Source of the DNA: DATFVA01 sp963774455 | GTDB lineage: Bacteria > Bacteroidota > Ignavibacteria > Ignavibacteriales > Ignavibacteriaceae | Length of the DNA: 64,000 nt | Reading direction: 5' to 3' | Assembly (NCBI GenBank): GCA_963774455.1 | Contig: CAVZFD010000003.1 | Coordinates: 186,001 to 250,000, forward strand | In this document: positions 8,701 to 16,244 of the stretch, piece after piece | Position numbering within the stretch: the first letter of the stretch is position 1 | How the letters are laid out: every line of letters starts with the position of its first letter | Position numbers and translations under genes: made by a program | Notes under the pieces: model-generated | What the model saw: only the letters and a program-made list of their open reading frames with translations | Databases searched by the model: none | What the model was told of the DNA's origin: nothing

Positions 8701-9530
8701 TGTCAAAAAAATCTACGCTTGTAAAAAACATTTCTGAACACTTATTTATTTATATTCTGGCTTTCTTCACTGCGGCTCCATTTATATGGATGATACTCAC
8801 CTCAGTGAAAGATATGAGTGAAATATACGTTTACCCGCCGAAGTGGCTCCCAACTGTCGTTCATTTCGATAACTATCTGAAAGTATTCGAAGCTGCACCT
8901 TTCGGGCGGTATTACCTTAACAGCGTTGGGGTGGCTTTACTAGTTACGTTAGGTCAGCTTATCACTTGTTCTATGGCAGCATATGCATTTGCGCGCCTGA
9001 GGTTCTGGGGAAGAAATGTACTCTTCTTTATTTTTCTCGGCACTATGATGATTCCGTACAACGTTACAATGATTCCAAGTTTTATGGTGCTTTACTGGCT
9101 GGGTTGGGTAGATTCGTACCAGGCTTTGATTGTCCCGGGTCTTGCCTCAGCATTTGGAGTCTTTCTTCTCAGGCAATTTTTTATGACGATACCGAAGGAG
9201 CTTGAAGAGGCGGCGGTTATTGACGGAGCGAGCAAACTTACCATTCTGAGAAAGATAATTGTACCACTTTCCAAGCCTGCCCTTGCAACGCTGGCGATAT
9301 TTACATTCATGGGCGTGTTTAATGACTTCATCTGGGCTCTTATTGTAATAAATTCAGAGAGTATGAGGACTGTGCAGCTTGGACTGGCCATTTTCAGGGA
9401 CCGGTATTTAACTCAGTGGGATCTCCTGATGGCAGGTTCTGTAACAGCGGTAATGCCTATTTTGATCGTATTCTTCTTTGCACAAAAATATTTTATTAAG
9501 GGTATAACTCTGAGCGGGCTTAAAGAATAA
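8700..9530 (+). CDS. ABC sugar transporter permease 2 (MalG/UgpE type)
   Basis: A 276-residue membrane protein with six hydrophobic segments, the first at about residues 13-35. The EAA loop (EEAAVIDGASKLTILRKIIVP) and the C-terminal FFFAQKYFIKGITLSGLKE are classic for the second permease of CUT1 sugar importers. Translation is probably coupled to permease 1 through the overlapping stop/start. Confidence 0.94.
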   Translation: MSKKSTLVKNISEHLFIYILAFFTAAPFIWMILTSVKDMSEIYVYPPKWLPTVVHFDNYLKVFEAAPFGRYYLNSVGVALLVTLGQLITCSMAAYAFARLRFWGRNVLFFIFLGTMMIPYNVTMIPSFMVLYWLGWVDSYQALIVPGLASAFGVFLLRQFFMTIPKELEEAAVIDGASKLTILRKIIVPLSKPALATLAIFTFMGVFNDFIWALIVINSESMRTVQLGLAIFRDRYLTQWDLLMAGSVTAVMPILIVFFFAQKYFIKGITLSGLKE

Positions 9531-9531
9531 A

Positions 9532-10860
9532 ATGAAGTTAATATTTATACTTACAGCCTTGTTAGCAGGCTCAATCAATTCTTTTGCACAAGATTCCCCT
9601 GCTGTAAGTAAAGGCGACCTGCAATTTTATATAGACCATGCTGCTTTTATGGGTAAAGAAAACAAAACCTATACTGAATTTTATTTAATGCTGTTTTCAG
9701 ACCAGTTGATTGATGAAACGAACGCTTCCGATACAGTGAAAGAATTTCTCGTTAAATCAACTATCAGTGATCCCTCAGATGGAAAAATTATCTATGCTAA
9801 AAATTGGTATACGAACGCTCTCCTTTCCCGGGATTCATCGAATCCGAACAACTCTGTGGTTTATGATCAATGGGCGGAACTTCTGAGTCCCGGGATTTAT
9901 AATATTAATGTTGCCGTTGAAGTCAATGGTTCTCAAAAGAAGGGTGAAGCAGATTTCAGAATTGATATTCCGGAGTTTGACAGCAGCTCTTATTCTATCA
10001 GCCAGGTAGAGTTTGTATCAGAAGTTCAGAATATAACTGATAGCAGCCCCTTTATAAAAGGAAACCAAAAAGTTATTCCAAATCCATGGAGAAGATACGG
10101 TGCCCTTAATTCCAGGCTTTCATTTTTTTATGAAATGTATAATATACCTGAAGGGAATAACCTCAATGGTGAGTACATTATTACTGATGGGGCAGGGAAG
10201 ACAGTAAAAAAATTAACCGGCATCAGGTATAATAATAAGCGGGATAATATAAGCGTTGTTCATGGTATCAATATTTCCCGGCTTCCAACAGGGACATACG
10301 ATTTAAATATACTAATTAATGATTCTTCCGGTGAGTATTCTTTAAGTCAGTCCAGGACATTTGAAGTTATACAATTAGATTCGCTTGCACAGAGTCCCGG
10401 ACTATCTGAGGAGGAAGCAGAGATAGAAGGTGGTCTTATAAAATATATCGGAACTCCCGCTGAATATGATTTTTATGAAAGTCTTGATAATACCGGTAAA
10501 ACGGGATATATAATTAATTTCTGGGCTGATAAAGACCCAACACCGGGAACCCGGGGAAATGAATTTCTGCAGAAAGTGATGGAACGGTTTCGTTATGCCA
10601 ACAAAAACTTCAAATGGGCAGGCATTCCCGGATGGAAGTCAGATCGCGGAAGAATAATGATAAAATATGGTATGCCTGACGATATTGAATATCATAATAC
10701 AGAAGCTGACACAAAGAACTATGAAATATGGACGTATAACCAGGACAGGAAATTCATTTTTGTTTTTGCCGATCTCGGGTCAAACGGAAATTACAAGTTG
10801 ATACATTCAACTAAAGAGGGAGAAGTCTCCGATCCCAACTGGAGAGACTATCTTAATTAA
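9532..10860 (+). CDS. GWxTD-domain exported protein
   Basis: A 442-residue protein with signal peptide (FILTALLAGSINSFAQ). The C-terminal third has the GWxTD domain: FWADKDPTPGTRGNEF, then GWKSDRGRIMIKYGMPD with GWKSD at residues 367-371 (Ser replacing Thr), then YEIWTYNQ. GWxTD proteins occur in Bacteroidota, Ignavibacteria and Acidobacteria; their role is unknown and they are often near surface machinery. The N-terminal two-thirds look like beta-sandwich domains. It starts one base after the permease gene, so it is in the transporter operon. Confidence 0.8.
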   Translation: MKLIFILTALLAGSINSFAQDSPAVSKGDLQFYIDHAAFMGKENKTYTEFYLMLFSDQLIDETNASDTVKEFLVKSTISDPSDGKIIYAKNWYTNALLSRDSSNPNNSVVYDQWAELLSPGIYNINVAVEVNGSQKKGEADFRIDIPEFDSSSYSISQVEFVSEVQNITDSSPFIKGNQKVIPNPWRRYGALNSRLSFFYEMYNIPEGNNLNGEYIITDGAGKTVKKLTGIRYNNKRDNISVVHGINISRLPTGTYDLNILINDSSGEYSLSQSRTFEVIQLDSLAQSPGLSEEEAEIEGGLIKYIGTPAEYDFYESLDNTGKTGYIINFWADKDPTPGTRGNEFLQKVMERFRYANKNFKWAGIPGWKSDRGRIMIKYGMPDDIEYHNTEADTKNYEIWTYNQDRKFIFVFADLGSNGNYKLIHSTKEGEVSDPNWRDYLN

Positions 10861-10898
10861 TTCTGAATTTGAAATGCAATAATAAGGAAAGCAACCTT

Positions 10899-11855
10899 AT
10901 GAAGAAAAGAATACAAGATTTTCAGGGGATATTATTTTTTACAATTACTTTATTGATTGTTCTGTTCTCTTCCTGCTCCAAGGAAGATAACGCTCTTGCA
11001 CCATATGCCGGCTCTTCCGGTATGTCAGACATAACCGTGGAGGACAGTTCATTCACTCCCAAAATAACCTGGTTAGGGGGATATGTTTCTGTAGTAGGAG
11101 TGAACACTGGTACACACGCAGCTCTTGATTCCAGCCTTGTCTGGCTCATTTACATGCCTGATAACCAGATACATTATCCGGTTCAATACGGGACACTTCC
11201 ATCCGGTGCTCAGGATCTGACCGGGCAATATCACGGAACATTTGTTGATTCCCTTATCGAAGATAGCACCTATACCTTCTGGGTGATGAAAGCTGATGAT
11301 TGGAATAAGATTTCATCTATGCAGAACAAAATAATTGTGCTGGACTCTTCAGTTACGGATTTCGAAACTGACGGAGATACAGTTAGATTTTCATTTTACG
11401 GTCACACCCAAAAAACACAGAATCTGGATATATATGTCAATTTTACTGAAATTGTTATGAAGGGGAAGCTTGCTGATATTTTTGTAGAACAACCGAGAAC
11501 CAGCAATACACCTATGATCAATTGGCATATCAAACAGGAAAATGTTACGGATACATTGGTAGCTGCAATCGGTATTACTGAGGGAAACCAATATAACGAT
11601 TCAAAGATATTCTGGGAGGTTTATTCTATAAGCGACAGTGCCGGGAATACTTATTACGGCAAAAAGAATGTGATTCCCACTCCCTTAATCGCTGGACAGG
11701 AATTGCCGGAAACTTTTGTATTTAATGAGTTCCCCGCGACCGGTTTAAAGAGAAATACGACTTATAATGTATGGATAGCAAATAAGAACTGGGATGGTGA
11801 ACATAGAACTTCGGTTACTCCCTATTATGCCTACACATACTTCACCACTTATTAG
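10899..11855 (+). CDS. Lipoprotein of unknown function
   Basis: The ATG at 10899 is preferred to a TTG ten codons upstream because it begins a clean lipoprotein signal (ILFFTITLLIVLFSSC, then SKEDN). The mature part (about 290 residues) is rich in Thr, Ser, Tyr and Trp and looks all-beta. Two similar phrases, TYTFWVMKADDWNKIS and TYNVWIANKNWDGE, suggest two related domains, possibly fibronectin-III-like. No catalytic motif is seen. It lies between the GWxTD protein and a barrel protein, so a surface sugar-handling role is plausible but unproven. Confidence 0.65.
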   Translation: MKKRIQDFQGILFFTITLLIVLFSSCSKEDNALAPYAGSSGMSDITVEDSSFTPKITWLGGYVSVVGVNTGTHAALDSSLVWLIYMPDNQIHYPVQYGTLPSGAQDLTGQYHGTFVDSLIEDSTYTFWVMKADDWNKISSMQNKIIVLDSSVTDFETDGDTVRFSFYGHTQKTQNLDIYVNFTEIVMKGKLADIFVEQPRTSNTPMINWHIKQENVTDTLVAAIGITEGNQYNDSKIFWEVYSISDSAGNTYYGKKNVIPTPLIAGQELPETFVFNEFPATGLKRNTTYNVWIANKNWDGEHRTSVTPYYAYTYFTTY

Positions 11856-11876
11856 ATATTTACCGGGAGATAAATA

Positions 11877-13172
11877 ATGAGAACAAAACATAATTTAGTA
11901 TCCCTTCTAATCTTAGTCTTTTTTATCGGGGATATATACGCGGGAGGGGCAGATCTGAATATTGTTCCCAATGCAAAAACCCTTTCGCTTGATGGTTTAT
12001 ATTTTGCAGGAGGTGATGGTCTTAACTCTATCCTCGGAAATCCCGCCGGACTTATCAGGATTTCTAATACATACCTTGAGTTATCTATCGTTGATTTCAT
12101 CGGCCAGCAGAAATTTGAAAGTACCAATAGAGGATTACATAAATCTTATGAAGATGATCACTTCGCCCTCGGAGTCGGATTAGCATGGTCATTTTCACCT
12201 GACTTTATTTTGGGGGCGTCATATAAGCGGGCAGTAAATTACAACGTTGACTGGCCTTTCCTTGCTTATCAGTACACTGACACTACCTCTTCAATTTCAT
12301 CACTTAATCTTTATAATAGATTTAAAGTTAATGCTGCATCACTGTCCGGGGCTTTAAGGTTTAATCAGCTAACTATAGGTATAACTGTAAGCGCTTACCA
12401 GGTTAAGCAGGAAACGGCCTTCCCCCTGGAAAATCGTTCCTGGTATGACAGTTTGAGTATAGGACTTGCAGCATACCAGTTTAACTACAATGAAGATGCC
12501 TGGACGTACGGTTTTGATATTGGCCTTCTCTACGATGTTTCTCCCGATTTACAAATTGGTGTAATGGCCAGAAGCGGTTATTCTGCTGATTTATCTGGCA
12601 CTGCACAAAGCAGGTACTTTGCTGATCTGGATTCAGCGGCTTCAGAAACAGATCTATCTTCTAAATTTGAAATGCCCTGGGTACTCGGAGGAGGATTGGT
12701 ATACAGGCTGAGTGAGAATTTGACCATCAATGCTGACATACAGTATAGTATGTGGTCGGGTATACAGAAATCTATGAATTTTGACTTTAACAATTCTGTA
12801 TGGCAGAATAATTTTCCTTTGAATGATTCCTTATCCGGTATCAGGGCCGATAAGTTTAACCTGGAATTTCAAAATACCATCGATGCGGGTTTCGGTTTAA
12901 ACCTCAAACTATCTGAGATAGATTTAAGGATTGGGTATAGGTTCAGTCAAAGCCCGAATTCCGAATCAACATATTCATATTTATTTCCATCTGTAGATCA
13001 GCACAGGATTTCTATTGGTTTGGGATATGTTGATGAAAACCTTTCCGCCGATCTTTCCGTAGCATATGCCTTTGGGACAGAAAAAGAGATAAATGGAACG
13101 ATGAAGGGATTTGATGGGAAGTATAATTCGAATCTGGTTATCCCAGCTTTAACTATAAGATATTCGCTTTAA
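11877..13172 (+). CDS. Outer-membrane beta-barrel protein (FadL/PorV-like)
   Basis: A 431-residue protein with signal peptide (LLILVFFIGDIYAG). The N-terminal LDGLYFAGGDGLNSILGNPAGLIR is the hallmark of PorV/PorQ/FadL-like barrels (NPAGL-type turn). Repeated amphipathic strands with aromatic ends follow to the C-terminal ALTIRYSL. It should sit in the outer membrane, either as a T9SS attachment-shuttle component or a substrate pore. Together with the two preceding genes it makes a surface module in the transporter operon. Confidence 0.8.
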   Translation: MRTKHNLVSLLILVFFIGDIYAGGADLNIVPNAKTLSLDGLYFAGGDGLNSILGNPAGLIRISNTYLELSIVDFIGQQKFESTNRGLHKSYEDDHFALGVGLAWSFSPDFILGASYKRAVNYNVDWPFLAYQYTDTTSSISSLNLYNRFKVNAASLSGALRFNQLTIGITVSAYQVKQETAFPLENRSWYDSLSIGLAAYQFNYNEDAWTYGFDIGLLYDVSPDLQIGVMARSGYSADLSGTAQSRYFADLDSAASETDLSSKFEMPWVLGGGLVYRLSENLTINADIQYSMWSGIQKSMNFDFNNSVWQNNFPLNDSLSGIRADKFNLEFQNTIDAGFGLNLKLSEIDLRIGYRFSQSPNSESTYSYLFPSVDQHRISIGLGYVDENLSADLSVAYAFGTEKEINGTMKGFDGKYNSNLVIPALTIRYSL

Positions 13173-13232
13173 TAAACAAAAGTTCTGGGACTCGTAATAC
13201 ATTATTTCACAATCACTAACCGGGAGGTTAAA

Positions 13233-15194
13233 ATGAGTAAGTTCAAGTTACTATCTTTATGGCTGCTGCTCATGTTCGGTACTGTTTCTGTTTTTGCTCA
13301 GGAATACGTAAGAAAGGAAGTTGAGGTTCCTAAAGTAGACTCCGGAGCAATAACAATTGACGGTATGATGAATGAACCCGCATGGGCGGATGCAGCACAT
13401 GCTGATCTTATATCAAACAGCGGATATGAGATCTTTGCTCTGTATTATTACCGTGACGGTTTGCTCGAGCCGGATTTTGATGCTCTCTATGCAAGGATGC
13501 TATGGTCAAAAGATACCCTTTATGTATTTATGCATTGGGATGAATTTCATAATGATTCTACCAACCTTTACTGGAACGGTAAATGGACAGGAGATCAGTT
13601 GTTTATAAGTCTTTCCGACAGGATAGCACAAAATCTGATGGGCTGGTATGATGGAAATTCATATGCAGCTCCTGATGGACCTTATCATTACTGGGTACTC
13701 GGTCCTGATATGACTTTAAATGGCGGCGACACAACTTATATTCCTGAGGAATTCAGAGGTACTACTTGCCAGGGTGATTCACAGAAAGTTTTCCACGCTT
13801 CAGATTATGCGAGATGGGCTGCCGTAATCGATACAAATACAGGTGTGTGGGATATGGAAATGGCAATTTACAATCCCAATGTGAATGCACAATCCCGTTT
13901 AGGATTTAACATTGGCGGAAGTGTTGGATCTAGCTACACAGATGCACAATACGGTGATGCCTATGGATACTTTACCTGGCAGCCAAATATTCCTGATGAT
14001 CCATTCGGGGATCCCTACGGAAATGGCGATCCGGGATTTTATAACCTTGCCAATTCCGATTACTGGGCAGTGCTTAAATTTATGCCCGGTAATGATGATA
14101 TTATCAGGCATGAAGTTGATGTACCAGGGGTTCAGAGAGCGAATATTACCGTTGATGGTATGATGGATGAAGATGACTGGAACAACGCCGCAGATATAGG
14201 AATGATCACAAGTTCAGGGTATGAAATTTTTGCTCTATATTATTATCGTGACGGTTTAACCGAGCCTGATCTCGATGAATTAAGAGCAAAATTGTTGTGG
14301 TCAGATGATTACCTGTATGTCTTTATGCATTGGGATGAATTTCACAATGATTCAACCAACCTTTACTGGAATGGTAAATGGACGGGAGATCAGCTGTTCG
14401 TTAGTCTTTCAAATCGTCTGGGTGTAAACATGAAAGGCTGGTACGACGGAAATAGTTATGCTGCTCCTGATGGGCCGTATCATTACTGGGTACTGGGTCC
14501 TGATATGACGCTCAACGGAGGTGATACTACCTTTGTTCCGGATGAATACAGAAAATGTTTTGATTTTTCTGATTCGAATAAGGTATTCTTTGCCTCAGAT
14601 AATGCACAGTGGGCGGCAGTAATCGATACCAATACCGGTGTTTGGGACATGGAGATGAAGATCTATAACCCGAACATTACGAATCAATCATGCATCGGCT
14701 ATAATATGGGCGGAAGCTTTGGTTCAAGCTATACTGATGCACAGTATGGCGATGCATATGCATACTGGACCTGGCAGCCGAACATTCCTGATGATCCTTT
14801 TGGTGACCCCTATGGAAACGGGGATCCGGGATTCTACAATCTGGCGAATTCGGATTACTGGGCAGTTTTGAATTTCACTTCGCCGGTTACGGAAGTGGAT
14901 CCGGGCAGTCAGGCCGAACAGATACCATCCAAATATAATCTATATCAGAATTATCCGAACCCATTCAACCCGAGTACTACAATTAAGTTCGATATGCCTG
15001 AAAGAGGCAACGTAACATTAAGCGTGTACAATATCCTGGGACAGCTGGTTACGACACTTGTCAATAACCAGAGTTTCACAGCGGGTACACACTCGGTTAA
15101 TTTCGATGCAAGCAAATTGGCAAGCGGCATCTACCTGTACAAACTTGAAACAGGTAATGCTCAGATCTCTAAAAAAATGTTGTTGATAAAATAA
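13233..15194 (+). CDS. Secreted protein with two CBM9-like domains and a T9SS sorting domain
   Basis: A 653-residue protein with signal peptide (LLLMFGTVSVFAQ) and a strong Shine-Dalgarno GGGAGG. Residues about 25-305 and 306-575 are an internal duplication: both copies carry SGYEIFALYYYRDGL, LYVFMHWDEFHNDSTNLYW, WYDGNSYAAPDGPYHYW and NIPDDPFGDPYGNGD almost unchanged. Their start (ITIDGMMNEPAWADA) is that of CBM9-like domains, known from xylanases and sugar-binding proteins. The last ~80 residues are a T9SS type-A sorting domain (YPNPFNPSTTI to KKMLLIK). No glycosidase domain is present, so it is probably a cell-surface or released carbohydrate-binding protein. Confidence 0.88.
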   Translation: MSKFKLLSLWLLLMFGTVSVFAQEYVRKEVEVPKVDSGAITIDGMMNEPAWADAAHADLISNSGYEIFALYYYRDGLLEPDFDALYARMLWSKDTLYVFMHWDEFHNDSTNLYWNGKWTGDQLFISLSDRIAQNLMGWYDGNSYAAPDGPYHYWVLGPDMTLNGGDTTYIPEEFRGTTCQGDSQKVFHASDYARWAAVIDTNTGVWDMEMAIYNPNVNAQSRLGFNIGGSVGSSYTDAQYGDAYGYFTWQPNIPDDPFGDPYGNGDPGFYNLANSDYWAVLKFMPGNDDIIRHEVDVPGVQRANITVDGMMDEDDWNNAADIGMITSSGYEIFALYYYRDGLTEPDLDELRAKLLWSDDYLYVFMHWDEFHNDSTNLYWNGKWTGDQLFVSLSNRLGVNMKGWYDGNSYAAPDGPYHYWVLGPDMTLNGGDTTFVPDEYRKCFDFSDSNKVFFASDNAQWAAVIDTNTGVWDMEMKIYNPNITNQSCIGYNMGGSFGSSYTDAQYGDAYAYWTWQPNIPDDPFGDPYGNGDPGFYNLANSDYWAVLNFTSPVTEVDPGSQAEQIPSKYNLYQNYPNPFNPSTTIKFDMPERGNVTLSVYNILGQLVTTLVNNQSFTAGTHSVNFDASKLASGIYLYKLETGNAQISKKMLLIK

Positions 15195-15206
15195 CCCTTA
15201 TTCCTG

Positions 15207-15230
15207 TGCGGCAGAGAAATCTGCCGCACT
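15207..15230 (+). terminator. Perfect 10-bp hairpin with GAAA loop
   Basis: GTGCGGCAGA (15207-15216), a GAAA tetraloop and TCTGCCGCAC (15221-15230) form an uninterrupted stem 13 bases after the stop of the CBM9 gene. The bases after it are U-rich but not a pure U-run, so it may be a partial terminator or an mRNA 3'-end stabiliser. Confidence 0.6.
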
Positions 15231-15250
15231 ATCCTTAATTTGAAAAACTT

Positions 15251-16204
15251 ATGAAAACAGCTGTATTATATGGACCCCACGACTGGAAGATAGAAGACCG
15301 CCCAACCCCGCGGATAAACAAAGAAGAAATTCTATTAAAAATCCGTGCTTGCGGAGTCTGTCATTCAGAAATCCATCAGTGGGATAAGAAAATAAACGGA
15401 CTTGAATATCCAAGGCTGATCGGTCACGAGGTTGCAGGCGAAGTTCTGGAAACAGGTCCTCTTGTAAATGACCTGAAGCCGGGAGATCGTGTTGCAGCGT
15501 GGACAGACGGGAAAGGATATGCTGAAGAAATATCTGTAAAGCAGGAGATGGTTTTTAAGATCAATGATGAAATAGAATACGCCGAGGCAATGGCAGAACC
15601 AATCGCTTGCACTACAAACGGCGTGATAAGAGCGAATGTTCAGATGAATGATACAATTGCCCTGGTAGGTACAGGTTTTATGGGATTGATACTACTTCAG
15701 GAATTAAAACTAAGAGGTGCATCCAGAATTATAGCAATTGATCTTCGTGATGAAATGCTTGGTCTTGCAAAACAACTTGGAGCTGATGAAATAATTAATC
15801 CTTCCAGGGAAAAAGTTGTTGATAAGGTAAAGGAAATTACGAACGGTAAAGGAGTAGACATAAGCTTTGAGGTAGGCGGAGTACAGGCAACTTTAGACTT
15901 AGCCCCGCAGATATGTAGAATGGAAGGGAAGCTTGTAATATTCGGTTATCATCCGGGTGAAAGAAAAATCAATGACCTGGGATACTGGAACTGGATGGCC
16001 TTCGATATTATCAATGCGCATTTCAGGGATCTCCGGACCATTTTAAATGGAACCAGGATCGGAATGGATCTTCTTAATAGCGGAAAGATCCAAATGAAAA
16101 AACTCATAACCCATAAGTTCGGGTTGGAAAATATTGAAGCAGCATTCAACACTGCCCTGACAAAACCTGAAGGTTTTGTAAAATCAGTTATCGTAATGAA
16201 TTGA
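15251..16204 (+). CDS. Zinc-type medium-chain alcohol/polyol dehydrogenase
   Basis: A 317-residue MDR protein: the GroES-like half has CGVCHSEIHQW (catalytic zinc cysteine) and IGHEVAGEV, and the Rossmann half has VGTGFMGLILLQ and IIAIDLR. It is about 30 residues shorter than typical zinc dehydrogenases and lacks the four-cysteine structural-zinc lobe after GHE, as in some sugar/polyol dehydrogenases. NAD(P)-dependent oxidation of a sugar alcohol or sugar is likely. With xylulokinase but no obvious xylose isomerase nearby, a polyol-to-ketose step is one option. Confidence 0.88.
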   Translation: MKTAVLYGPHDWKIEDRPTPRINKEEILLKIRACGVCHSEIHQWDKKINGLEYPRLIGHEVAGEVLETGPLVNDLKPGDRVAAWTDGKGYAEEISVKQEMVFKINDEIEYAEAMAEPIACTTNGVIRANVQMNDTIALVGTGFMGLILLQELKLRGASRIIAIDLRDEMLGLAKQLGADEIINPSREKVVDKVKEITNGKGVDISFEVGGVQATLDLAPQICRMEGKLVIFGYHPGERKINDLGYWNWMAFDIINAHFRDLRTILNGTRIGMDLLNSGKIQMKKLITHKFGLENIEAAFNTALTKPEGFVKSVIVMN

Positions 16205-16244
16205 AATTAAGGTGTATACCTGTTAATTGAACAGAGGTAGACTT

